Assembly: GCA_964445985.1 (NCBI GenBank)
Contig: CAYUMU010000079.1
Span: 1-31,006, forward strand
Source: CAYUMU01 sp964445985
GTDB taxonomy: Bacteria > Planctomycetota > Planctomycetia > Pirellulales > S012-138
Direction of reading: 5' to 3'
DNA length: 31,006 nucleotides
The position numbers were made by a program, and so were the translations under genes. Below the pieces are notes generated by a model. The model made no database searches. It had not been told where the DNA came from and worked only from the letters and a program-made list of their open reading frames with translations. Below are positions 1-7,484 of the stretch, piece after piece; the first letter of the stretch is position 1, and every line of letters begins with the position of its first letter.

Positions 1-56
1 GTTGGATAAGGGACTTGCACCCTATGGTTGAAAAACATGCCTGGCAAACGCCCCAG

Positions 57-88
57 CCCTTCTCCCCCGGAGTACCGGGGGAGAAGGG
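57..88. repeat. Perfect 14-bp inverted repeat, hairpin or terminator-like
   Basis: Arms at 57-70 and 75-88 are exact reverse complements (CCCTTCTCCCCCGG on the left) around a 4-base AGTA loop. It lies 73 bases past the stop of the minus-strand aminotransferase gene, so it could end that transcript, but neither side has a clear T-run. It could also be a copy of a dispersed genomic palindrome. The rest of 1-160 shows no convincing gene. Confidence 0.6.
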
Positions 89-160
89 AGAACGAAAGTC
101 GTTTGCAAACAGCCGAAAGCAAGCGATTGGCGTGCTCCAAGTTACGCCGGAGCCCCCCGT

Positions 161-1546
161 TCAGGTGCAACGCGTTGCCAGCACCTCGCCCACGCTCCGG
201 TCGAGCAATTCCACGATCTGATCGACCTGGGCTTCGTCGATGACCAGGGGCGGCCCCAACGCCAGCCAGTGGGGATCGAACCGCGTGAGCAGGCCATTGG
301 CCAGCGCGCGGCGGCCGATTTCCAAGCCGATGGGCGGATCGTAGCGGCGGCGGGTTTCGACGTCGGCGACCCATTCGATTCCCAGGAAGAGTCCTTTGCC
401 GCGAATCTCGCCCACGATGCCGTGGCGCCGGAGTTTTTCGAGCCCTGCTCGCAGGCGGGCGCCCATGTGTCGGGCGTTGCCGCACAGGTCGCGTTCCACG
501 ATTTCGTTGAGCACGGCCAGGCCGGCGGCGCTGGAGATGGGGTTGCCTTCGAAGGTGTGGCCTTCCACAAAGCCGGGGTTGGTGGCCGGATCGCCCCAGA
601 AGGCGTCGGCAATGTGCTGCCGGCAAAGCAAGGCCGAAAGCGGCGCGTAACCGCCCGAAACGCCTTTGCCCAGGCATAAGATGTCGGGCGTGACGCCAAA
701 GGTTTGAGCCGCGAACAGGTCGCCGGTGCGGCCAAAGCCGGTGATGACCTCATCGAAAATCAGCAGCACGCCGTGGCGGTCGCACAGTGCCCGCAGTTGC
801 GGCAGGTATTCGGGCGGCGGATCGATCACGCCGCCGGTATGTCCGATGGGCTCGACCATCACGGCGGCCACGGTTTCGGGGCCTTCCATTTCGATCACGT
901 CGCCAATCAGGCTGGCGCAGGTGATCTCGCAACTGGGATAGGTCTTGCCGAAGGGGCAGCGATAGCAGGTCGGCGGAAACACGTGCAAGAAGCCGGGCGC
1001 CAGCGGCTCGTTGACGGTGCGCCGCGAAGCCAGCCCCGAGGCCGAAAGCGAGCCCAGCGTGGAACCGTGCCACGATTGGTAGCGCGAGATGATTTTGTAA
1101 CGGGTGCCTTGCCCTATGAGTTTGAAATACTGCCGGGCCATCTTGATCGCGGCCTCGGTGGCCTCGGACCCGCCGGAGAGCAGCTTGGCGGCCGCCAGGT
1201 CGCCGGGTGCCAACTCCACCAGTCGATTGGCCAGTCGAATGGCCGCGGGGTTCGAGCCGTGCATCACCGGCGCGAAACAAAGCTCGTTCATCTGCCGCAC
1301 GATGGCATCGATCACGCGGCGGTTGTTGTGCCCCACGCTGGCCACGTAAATGCCTGAGAGGCCGTCCAGGTATTGCTTGCCGTGGATATCCCAGAAGTAC
1401 ACGCCGTCGGCCCGATTCACAATGAACGGGTTGCGCACGAACTCCTCCATTTGAGCCCGAATGAAGATCTGCTTGAGGTATTCGAGCGAACCGGTCTGAT
1501 CGTCGGGAATTTCGGAAGTAGCCGGAGGCGTGTCCGTGGTAGCCAT
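161..1546 (-). CDS. Class III (omega/aspartate-type) PLP-dependent aminotransferase
   Basis: This 461-residue protein is a fold-type I, class III aminotransferase that would move an amino group between an amine or omega-amino acid and a keto acid in the cytoplasm. Seen in the sequence: the PLP-ring aspartate in IFDEVITGFGRTG (D265), the Schiff-base lysine in CLGKGVSGG (K294), and GSEATEAAIKMAR near residue 126, which normally binds the cofactor phosphate. A cysteine-rich insert (CYRCPFGKTYPSC, about 194-206) resembles that of some putrescine, taurine or beta-alanine transaminases. The reading frame is open up to 1657, but the extra 37 residues are proline-rich and unlike the family, so the ATG at 1546 is preferred; no good ribosome binding site is seen there. 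Substrate cannot be told from sequence; no pathway partner is adjacent. Confidence 0.9.
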   Translation of the reverse strand: MATTDTPPATSEIPDDQTGSLEYLKQIFIRAQMEEFVRNPFIVNRADGVYFWDIHGKQYLDGLSGIYVASVGHNNRRVIDAIVRQMNELCFAPVMHGSNPAAIRLANRLVELAPGDLAAAKLLSGGSEATEAAIKMARQYFKLIGQGTRYKIISRYQSWHGSTLGSLSASGLASRRTVNEPLAPGFLHVFPPTCYRCPFGKTYPSCEITCASLIGDVIEMEGPETVAAVMVEPIGHTGGVIDPPPEYLPQLRALCDRHGVLLIFDEVITGFGRTGDLFAAQTFGVTPDILCLGKGVSGGYAPLSALLCRQHIADAFWGDPATNPGFVEGHTFEGNPISSAAGLAVLNEIVERDLCGNARHMGARLRAGLEKLRRHGIVGEIRGKGLFLGIEWVADVETRRRYDPPIGLEIGRRALANGLLTRFDPHWLALGPPLVIDEAQVDQIVELLDRSVGEVLATRCT

Positions 1547-1871
1547 GGGTGGGTGTGCCGAGGACTGGGGGTGGGTTGTTGCTGGGTTGCCGAACTTCCT
1601 CCAAAAGATACCGGCCAGCGCGGTGCGGGGGAAATGAATCCTGGGCAGCGAAGGCATTCAGGGGCCGGTTCTTAATTTTCTGGCATTGAGAAGGTGCAGG
1701 ACTGAACGGATCAAGCGGGACGGCCTCTCTCGGCCACCAGCGTTGCTGCGACCCCTCGGCGGGGTCGAGTGGGATTATTGTTGTTTGCAGTCCGGCGGTG
1801 TCGCTGCGCTCAACCGCCGGCTACTGGCTGCAAACCCCTTCGGGGTATGAAAAAGGCGCCGCTACAGTGAA
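1547..1871. other. Intergenic region between aminotransferase and modC
   Basis: These 325 bases separate the start of the aminotransferase gene from the stop of modC; both genes are on the minus strand. The part at 1746-1850 is a structured repeat listed separately. The remainder should hold the aminotransferase promoter, but no convincing -10/-35 pair was recognised. Confidence 0.6.
1746..1850 (+). repeat. Dispersed three-hairpin intergenic element, copy 1
   Basis: This roughly 105-base element contains three successive inverted repeats: GACCCC/GGGGTC (1750-1766), CCGGCGGT/ACCGCCGG (about 1792-1820), and ACCCC/GGGGT around a TTC loop (about 1834-1846). A second copy of almost the same length lies at 10650-10753 in the same orientation. 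It sits between modC and the aminotransferase gene. It may be a mobile non-autonomous repeat, a REP-like element or a transcript-end structure; which of these is not shown. Confidence 0.8.
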
Positions 1872-2540
1872 CTACCCAATCGCCTCCCTCACCGCCTTCG
1901 GTTCTTCCACAATCTCCCCTGCATCCAGCCGCACCACCTGGTCGGCCAGGCGTTTGACTTGCTTCAAATCGTGCGTGACCAGCAGCGTTGGCAGTTGGTA
2001 CTCGGCCAGCACGCGCTCCAGGTACGCCAGAATGCGGTCTTGCAGCGGAGCATCGAGGGCCGAGAGGGGTTCATCGAGCAACAACAACTCCGGCCCTCGC
2101 AGCAATGCCCGGCCCAAGGCCACGCGTTGTTTTTGTCCGCCGCTCAGCGTGTGCGGTTGCCGGGCCAGCAGCGTTTCCAACTCCAAAATCTTGGCCACGC
2201 GGGCCAGGTTGAATTTGCGGAGCGGACGCCGCTTGAGGCCGTACTCCAAATTCTGCCGCACATTCAAATGCGGAAACAGGCAATGGTCTTGAAACACCAT
2301 GCCAATCCGCCGCTGCTCCGGAGGCAAATGCAACCTGGCCGAGGTATCGGTCAGCACGTGATCGCCCAGGCGGATCAAGCCCTGCTGAGGGCGAAGCAGC
2401 CCTGCGACCAGGGCCAGGATGGTGGTTTTGCCGCTGCCCGAGGGGCCAAACAGAGCGGTGACGCCGCCCGCTTGCGCGAACGCCACCCGCAGGCAAAACC
2501 CGCTGGGGTACGTCATTTGGCAATCGAAGGTGAGCGACAT
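1872..2540 (-). CDS. modC: Molybdate ABC transporter ATP-binding protein ModC (short form)
   Basis: This 222-residue protein is the ATPase that powers molybdate import at the inner face of the cytoplasmic membrane. Visible motifs are Walker A GPSGSGKTT (about 32-40), the ABC signature LSGGQKQRVALGRAL, Walker B LLLLDEPLSALD and the switch histidine in LLVTHD. Classical ModC proteins are about 350 residues because they carry a C-terminal TOBE/MOP molybdate-sensing domain; here the protein ends just after the ATPase core, so that domain is absent. The gene is last in a four-gene minus-strand operon, starting 34 bases after the permease stop. The identification rests on both motifs and context; by motifs alone it could serve a related oxyanion such as tungstate. 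Confidence 0.9.
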   Translation of the reverse strand: MSLTFDCQMTYPSGFCLRVAFAQAGGVTALFGPSGSGKTTILALVAGLLRPQQGLIRLGDHVLTDTSARLHLPPEQRRIGMVFQDHCLFPHLNVRQNLEYGLKRRPLRKFNLARVAKILELETLLARQPHTLSGGQKQRVALGRALLRGPELLLLDEPLSALDAPLQDRILAYLERVLAEYQLPTLLVTHDLKQVKRLADQVVRLDAGEIVEEPKAVREAIG

Positions 2541-2574
2541 GGCGGTGGGCCGCGGCTTTCAAAAAACGTGTTCA

Positions 2575-3270
2575 TCAATCGCGAACTTCGGCCAGCCGTG
2601 CCCGACCGCGGCGTTCCAAATATTCGCCCACGGCCAGCGCGGCCGCGGCCAACAAGATGGAAACCAGCACCACGCCTTGTGCCCGGTCCATACCGCCGGG
2701 CGATTCCAACTGGCTGTAAATATAGAGCGGGATGGTTTGGGTTTCGCCTGGAATGTTGCCGGCGATCATGATGGTGGCGCCGAACTCGCCCAACCCTCGG
2801 GCGAAGGCCAGCACGGCGCCCGCAATCACGCCATGCCGGGCCAGCGGCAACGACACACTCAAAAAGGCATCCCACCGCGAAGCCCCCAATGACCGCGCGG
2901 CCTGCACCAGGCGGGGATCGACACTGCTGAATGCCAGCCGAATGGAGCGGACCATCAGCGGAAAGGCCGCCACGGCCGCCGCCAGCGCGGCCCCTTTCCA
3001 ATTGAAGACGAATCGCAACCCCAGCCAGCGCTCGAGCCAACCGCCGAACCAGCCCTGCCGGCCAAACATCACCAGCAGCAGGTAGCCAGTCACCACCGGC
3101 GGAATGACCAGCGGCAAGTTGATGAGGGTTTCGACGGCGCTCTTGCCAAAGAACTGCCGCCGCGCCAGCAGCCAGCCCAAGGCAATGCCAGGGGGCAAGC
3201 TCACGAGCACCGCCACGGTGGCGACGAGCAGGCTGAGCCAAATGGCATCGAGTTCGGCAGGCGAGAACAT
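2575..3270 (-). CDS. modB: Molybdate ABC transporter permease ModB
   Basis: This 231-residue membrane protein forms the channel for molybdate import. It has about five hydrophobic segments, and the cytoplasmic coupling loop is clear: ARSLGASRWDAFLSVSLPLARHGVIAGAVLAFARGLGEFGA (described here in pieces: the ARSLGAS start, then LPLARHG, then the GLGEFGA typical of ModB). PPVVTGYLLL near residue 57 is also characteristic. Length matches the family (about 225-230). It lies 66 bases after modA and 34 bases before modC on the same strand, consistent with one transcript. A tungstate permease would look similar; the ModA-type binding protein next door favours molybdate. Confidence 0.92.
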   Translation of the reverse strand: MFSPAELDAIWLSLLVATVAVLVSLPPGIALGWLLARRQFFGKSAVETLINLPLVIPPVVTGYLLLVMFGRQGWFGGWLERWLGLRFVFNWKGAALAAAVAAFPLMVRSIRLAFSSVDPRLVQAARSLGASRWDAFLSVSLPLARHGVIAGAVLAFARGLGEFGATIMIAGNIPGETQTIPLYIYSQLESPGGMDRAQGVVLVSILLAAAALAVGEYLERRGRARLAEVRD

Positions 3271-3336
3271 GAATGAGCTTGATGATTCACAACCCGACGC
3301 GTGAGCGAGGGAGTGCAGGGAGGATGTTGAGCCAGG

Positions 3337-4128
3337 TCACGGTTCGCCGACAGCAAGAGGCACAAAGCCAAACTTGCGAAACACAATTGCGGCATCCGGC
3401 CCACGCAAAAAGTCAAAGAAAGCCTGCGCCGCCGGTGGCGAACCCTCGCCACCGATTCGCACCGCGTAATAGCAAATGGGTTCGTGGCTTTCGGCGGGGA
3501 AGGTGAGGATCGTTTGGACGCGGTGGTTGCCGTGCGTGTCGGTGGCGTAAACAATGCCGGCCTCGGCTTCGCCGCGCTCCACGTAGCTCAAGGCCACGCG
3601 CACGCTCTGGCCGCGCACGATCTTGCTAGATTCCTTCAGCGGTTCGAGCAACTTGAGGTGCGACAGGGCTTGCTCGGCGTACATTCCGGCCGGCACGTTT
3701 TCTCCTGCCAAGGCAACGTGCTTCACGCGTTCGCTCAACAGGTCTGCCGCCGATTGAATGCCGGCCGGGTTGCCGCTGGGAACCACCAGGACTAATTCGC
3801 CGGCCAACAGGGTCACGGTTTCGGCGGCGAGGTCGGCCTTGGCGACTTCGGCCGCCCAGGTTTCGTTGGCGGAAAGAAATACATCGGCCGGGGCGCCGGC
3901 GATGATCTGTTGGGCCAGGTTGTTGGAAGGACCGGGGCTGACGTGCACGGTCACGCCTGACGCTTCTTGAAACTGCGAAGCAATCTCCTGCATGGCGTCG
4001 CCCGTGCTGGCGGCGGCGAGCACCGTGAGCGCTGTCGGCGGCGGGGCAGGCCCGCTGTCGGCGCCGCAGCCCGTTAGCGTTAACGCGGCAGCCCAAAACA
4101 GGACAGGGTAGAACTTATGCAGCAGCAT
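3337..4128 (-). CDS. modA: Molybdate-binding lipoprotein ModA
   Basis: This about 263-residue protein is the extracytoplasmic receptor that binds molybdate and delivers it to ModB. The N-terminus is a lipoprotein signal with lipobox LTGC (acylated cysteine at about residue 21), so it is membrane-tethered. Family motifs include LAAAST near the mature N-terminus, SNNLAQQI, ADVFLSANE and GIVYATD, at the positions that usually form the oxyanion pocket. The ATG at 4128 is used here; an in-frame GTG at 4140 starts one base after the stop codon of the upstream regulator and would add four residues, so translational coupling is possible. It is second in the regulator-modA-modB-modC operon. Confidence 0.92.
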   Translation of the reverse strand: MLLHKFYPVLFWAAALTLTGCGADSGPAPPPTALTVLAAASTGDAMQEIASQFQEASGVTVHVSPGPSNNLAQQIIAGAPADVFLSANETWAAEVAKADLAAETVTLLAGELVLVVPSGNPAGIQSAADLLSERVKHVALAGENVPAGMYAEQALSHLKLLEPLKESSKIVRGQSVRVALSYVERGEAEAGIVYATDTHGNHRVQTILTFPAESHEPICYYAVRIGGEGSPPAAQAFFDFLRGPDAAIVFRKFGFVPLAVGEP

Positions 4129-4141
4129 GGGAAAGCCCACC

Positions 4142-5218
4142 CTAGTTCACCGTAGCCAATTCGCCGGCGTGGCGAGAATCGTAACCAGGCACGTCGGCAA
4201 TCAGTTCGCGCCAGGCCAGCGTGCGCACCAGTTCGGTGAGGGCGAGCAGCCGGGGATCTTGCTCCAGGGCCACGGGGTAGCACAGGTCGTAGCCTTCCCA
4301 GTGGAGCGGCAAGAACCGCAGCGCGGCTTCTTCGGAAACGAGCCGCAGGCACACGCCAGCGTCGCCCCAGCCGCTGCGAATGGCCGCGGCCACGCCGCGA
4401 TGATCGGCGGCCACGCGCCGCAAGTTGCGGACTTCGCCCAGCAGTTCGTCGAGACATTGCCGCGCGCCGGAGCCCTGTTCGCGGGCCACCCAGCGCACGC
4501 GGGACTTCACTAGCGATCGCAGCGTGCTGGCATTTTCGCGCGATCCCACGGCCACGCCTTGTTCCCAATCGGTGAGCCGCAGCAAGCGATAGCCGGGGCC
4601 GAGTTCGTGGCGAACCACTTCTTGATTGCCGCCGGGCGAAGACTGGCCCAAGTGAACGCCGGCCACATGCACTTTGCCTTCGGCCAGCAGTCGCAAGGCG
4701 GCCCGACTGGAACGCACCAGCGGCAACAAGCGGAACTTGCCGCGGCGGGCGTACTCGGTGGCCAAGAGCGAAGCGGCCGGATCGCAGCCGGCCATCACCA
4801 GCGTTTCGTGCGGCGAAGGCCCGGGGGACGCCGAGCGTGGCGGCGCGTGGTGCTCGGCGGGCGCTATTCTTCCGTCGTGAACCAGCTCTCCCAGCGAGGT
4901 CGGTTCGGCCGGGTAGCGCCACAGCCGGCCGGCCACGGCGGCTTCCCAGTAGCGGCCATCGGCGGGGTTCGCCGGCCACGCCCACTGGGCGACGGGCGGA
5001 GTTTCGGCGGCCGCGGCAAACAGAGTTTCCACGGTGGTTTCGAGTGCCTGGGCCAGGGCAATGGCCGCGGCCACGCTCGGCACCAGCCGGGCTCCTTCAA
5101 CCGCGCTGACCGCCGTGCGCGAAATGCCAGCTTTCTCGGCCAGTTCAGCCTGCGACCAGCCTCGGGTTCGGCGAAGTTCTCGGACGCGGTTGGGAGGGGA
5201 ATCGGTGTTCGACATCAT
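4142..5218 (-). CDS. XRE-type HTH regulator fused to PBP-like (molybdate-sensing?) domain
   Basis: This 358-residue protein joins an N-terminal XRE helix-turn-helix (about residues 10-68, with WSQAELAEKAGISRTAVSAVE) to a C-terminal domain (about 140-345) resembling a periplasmic-binding-protein fold (PBP_like type: MAGCDPAAS, RWVAREQGSGARQCLDEL, AAAIRSGWGDAGVCLRLV). It has no signal peptide, so the ligand domain would work in the cytoplasm as a one-component sensor. It is first in the mod operon and ends one base before the alternative modA start, implying that it senses molybdate or tungstate and controls this operon, filling the role of ModE; that role is inferred from position. Start: ATG at 5218 or the adjacent ATG at 5215; the open frame to 5254 adds residues unlike an HTH N-terminus. 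Confidence 0.87.
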   Translation of the reverse strand: MMSNTDSPPNRVRELRRTRGWSQAELAEKAGISRTAVSAVEGARLVPSVAAAIALAQALETTVETLFAAAAETPPVAQWAWPANPADGRYWEAAVAGRLWRYPAEPTSLGELVHDGRIAPAEHHAPPRSASPGPSPHETLVMAGCDPAASLLATEYARRGKFRLLPLVRSSRAALRLLAEGKVHVAGVHLGQSSPGGNQEVVRHELGPGYRLLRLTDWEQGVAVGSRENASTLRSLVKSRVRWVAREQGSGARQCLDELLGEVRNLRRVAADHRGVAAAIRSGWGDAGVCLRLVSEEAALRFLPLHWEGYDLCYPVALEQDPRLLALTELVRTLAWRELIADVPGYDSRHAGELATVN

Positions 5219-5250
5219 TCCGGTCAGGATATGGCAGGATCCTATCACGG
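5219..5250 (-). promoter_or_regulatory. Candidate operator/promoter region of the mod operon
   Basis: Immediately upstream of the regulator start is an imperfect inverted repeat. On the minus strand it reads about CCGTGATAGGAT, a six-base spacer, then ATATCCTGACCGG; the AGGAT/ATCCT cores match exactly and AGGATCCT is itself palindromic. The position suits autoregulation by the HTH-PBP protein. No clear sigma-70 boxes were identified, so this is a candidate only. Confidence 0.35.
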
Positions 5251-5318
5251 TCAAATGTTTGCTGGCTGGGGCCGCGCGAGACGATGATTGGGGCGTTTTT
5301 TGGCATGCGGCGCGGATT

Positions 5319-5338
5319 CATGGGCGGGGACGCCCATG
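5319..5338. terminator. 8-bp hairpin with GNRA-type loop, possible terminator
   Basis: CATGGGCG (5319-5326) pairs perfectly with CGCCCATG (5331-5338) around a GGGA loop. It lies 45 bases beyond the stop of the minus-strand HTTM gene and upstream of the mod operon, where a transcript end would be expected. There is no T-run after it in the minus direction, so intrinsic termination is not assured. Confidence 0.4.
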
Positions 5339-5382
5339 CTACGGGCGTTAAAGTTGGCATCGTCCGCAGGCGTAACCTAGGC

Positions 5383-6459
5383 TTAGCCGAGGACGGGTGT
5401 GCCGGCGTTTTTGCCGCGGCCGCGGCGGCGGTTGCGATCGGGTGGGGCCAGGGCCGCGGCCGGATCGGATTCCAGTTGCAAGCTGCGGCGGTCGATGATG
5501 GCCCGCACCACGCGGGGGGAGACAAACGCCAGGTTGCCGAAGAGCATCACCGTGCCGAAGGTGATCATGCCGAGAAAGAGGGCAATGCCCAGGTGCAGCG
5601 GCACGGCCAGGGCGAGCACGATGGGGCGGGTGAGCCGCGGCCAAACCAAGGCCGGGTAGCTGACTTCCCACCAGACGGTAACGTGCGTCATCACATTGAC
5701 CAGCAGTTCGTGGGAAGCCAGCCAGGTCATATCGATCGACTGGTATTCAAGGTTGGCCACCGAGCCCCAGATGGCGGTGCCGTCCCACCAGGAGGTGCCG
5801 GCCAGTTTCCCTAACCCCGCGAACAGGTAGATCACGCACATGTGCAATTGCATGAATCGCAGGCCGACGTTGGCGCCGATGCTGGACGCGACATCGGGAA
5901 CCGGCATGCCTTTGGTAACCGTGCCGGCGGCTTGTTCGCGCCGCCAGCGACGTTTCTCCAGGAGGCGATCGACCGAGTAACACGCGCCGCTGGGACCGAT
6001 CATCAGGTACATGGCCAGCAGGCCGTTGATCTGGTCGAGCCCAAACAGCGAAACGGGGCTGCGGTTGGCGTACGAAGCCATGATGAAGAAGGCCAGCACG
6101 GCGACCACGCGGCTGTGCCAGCCCAACATGAGCATGGCAAACACGCATAGCGCTACGATATGGGTGATCCAGAGCAGAGTGGGCGAGTTGCCCAACCACC
6201 ACAGGTAGCTAAAGCTGTAGATCCAGGCGTTGCCGTCCGCCGTGGAAGCACTCATGGCCGTGGCCGAAAGCCAGGGGTGCGGTCCAAAAAATTCGAGGAG
6301 GTCGATCGTCCAGACCAGGTGCGTGTAGAGCAGCATGCCGCCGGCCAGCACGCGGATCAAACAGTAGGTGGCCGGATCAACGGCCGCGAACCAGAACCGG
6401 TTCCAGCCGGCAATGGCTGCCTGCCCCAGCTCGCGAAAGTAGGCCGATACCATATTCAT
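5383..6459 (-). CDS. HTTM domain integral membrane protein
   Basis: This 358-residue protein has many hydrophobic segments and matches the HTTM group (bacterial relatives of the membrane part of vitamin K-dependent gamma-carboxylase). Supporting stretches are DPATYCLIRVLAGGMLLYTH near the N-terminus, SRVVAVLAFFIMASYANRSP, the QLHMCVIYLFAGLGKLAG segment with LAGTSWWDGTAIW after it, and FLGMITFGTVMLFGNLAF near the C-terminus. The C-terminal tail (about 330-358) is basic and polar. An AAAGGA ribosome binding site five bases before the ATG at 6459 supports this start. The upstream gene, 94 bases away on the same strand, encodes a membrane-anchored partner; such pairing suggests a joint but unknown membrane function. 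Enzymatic activity is not established. Confidence 0.85.
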   Translation of the reverse strand: MNMVSAYFRELGQAAIAGWNRFWFAAVDPATYCLIRVLAGGMLLYTHLVWTIDLLEFFGPHPWLSATAMSASTADGNAWIYSFSYLWWLGNSPTLLWITHIVALCVFAMLMLGWHSRVVAVLAFFIMASYANRSPVSLFGLDQINGLLAMYLMIGPSGACYSVDRLLEKRRWRREQAAGTVTKGMPVPDVASSIGANVGLRFMQLHMCVIYLFAGLGKLAGTSWWDGTAIWGSVANLEYQSIDMTWLASHELLVNVMTHVTVWWEVSYPALVWPRLTRPIVLALAVPLHLGIALFLGMITFGTVMLFGNLAFVSPRVVRAIIDRRSLQLESDPAAALAPPDRNRRRGRGKNAGTPVLG

Positions 6460-6553
6460 GTGGATCCTTTCGCTGCCAATGCCTGGAAGGCGACCATCGG
6501 GAGCCTGGTTTCGTGGAATCCGCGCGGCAGTGGAGGACGTTCGCCCGCGCGAC

Positions 6554-7318
6554 CTACAACCAACCCACCTTCTCTTGCGGACGCTCGGGTTGTGGGCCGC
6601 TGGGACGAGCGTTCTCCTCGCCCTCGGCTTCGCCCGCGTATTCGATCAGCGGCCACCTGAAATAGAGCCGGGGGTCGCGCAGCGTCATCCCGTTTTCTAC
6701 CCATTGAGGTTCCGGAATCCGGTGGCGGACCAAGGTGAGCCGCACCCGCTTGGCGCCGTGCTTGTGATAGAGGTGCTGCGCGTAGCTTTTGGCCGTTTCA
6801 TCGAGCACCAGGTTGCCAGGCAGGTCGATCAAGACTTGTTCGCTCGCCAGGCCGGCGATGGCGCCAGCGGCCAGCATGACGGCTGGCGGCCGCCGCACTT
6901 CGGGGAATGCCTGCAAGCGTTCGGTGAGCATGAAGTGCCGGTGATAAAGCAGCCGGGGCCAGTTGGCATCGAGGTTGGGGAACACCCCTTCGATCCGCTG
7001 GCCGTCGGGCAGTTCCACCTGGTACTCCACCAGGTGACTGGGACCAGGGTCGGGACCGAAGAACCGGTAGCCATGGTTCATGAACATGGGTTCGATGTAC
7101 CACTGCAATCCGCCGAGCAGCGAACCAAAGGCTCCACTGGTGGGCGGCGTGGCCAACGGCGCGGCGATGATCGCCAATAGGTGCAGGGCAATGAGCACGC
7201 TGAAGATCTGCTTTTTCCGCCGACTAAGTTGCAGCGGCGCCGGGGCAGGCGACGTGGTGGAACGCGACGCCGTGGAACGCGAATCGGCAGCGGCAGGTTG
7301 TTTCGATGGAGAATTCAT
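6554..7318 (-). CDS. Single-pass membrane protein paired with HTTM protein, function unknown
   Basis: This 254-residue protein starts with a Ser/Pro/Ala-rich stretch, a basic patch (SRRKKQ, about 32-37) and one transmembrane helix (about 38-57, IFSVLIALHLLAIIAAPLA), leaving most of the chain on the far side. The soluble part contains MNHGYRFFGPDPGPSHLVEY and a C-terminal block with RVRLTLVRHRIPEP. It probably matches planctomycete proteins that accompany HTTM genes; I do not recognise a named family. It is the first of two minus-strand genes. The ATG at 7318 is chosen because the upstream open extension (to 7420) has no hydrophobic or conserved character. Confidence 0.75.
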   Translation of the reverse strand: MNSPSKQPAAADSRSTASRSTTSPAPAPLQLSRRKKQIFSVLIALHLLAIIAAPLATPPTSGAFGSLLGGLQWYIEPMFMNHGYRFFGPDPGPSHLVEYQVELPDGQRIEGVFPNLDANWPRLLYHRHFMLTERLQAFPEVRRPPAVMLAAGAIAGLASEQVLIDLPGNLVLDETAKSYAQHLYHKHGAKRVRLTLVRHRIPEPQWVENGMTLRDPRLYFRWPLIEYAGEAEGEENARPSGPQPERPQEKVGWL

Positions 7319-7484
7319 GGCACCATAATTGTCGGCAAACTTTGCCGGTTGGGTAAACCTTATCGCCGGCCGCCAATTCAGCCGGCACAACCAATTTATC
7401 CCCAACGATCCGCAAAACACGAATGTTGACTAAAGAGGGCGACGTTGCTCTCCCGCTCGCTCAAGTTCGTCAGGGGAGGTCATG

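Noticed and set aside
1..40. Possible tRNA fragment at the left edge
   Set aside because: No T-arm consensus or cloverleaf pairing could be built from the visible bases.
1547..1657. N-terminal extension of the aminotransferase
   Set aside because: The 37 added residues are proline-rich, not family-like, and an ATG at 1546 gives a normal N-terminus.
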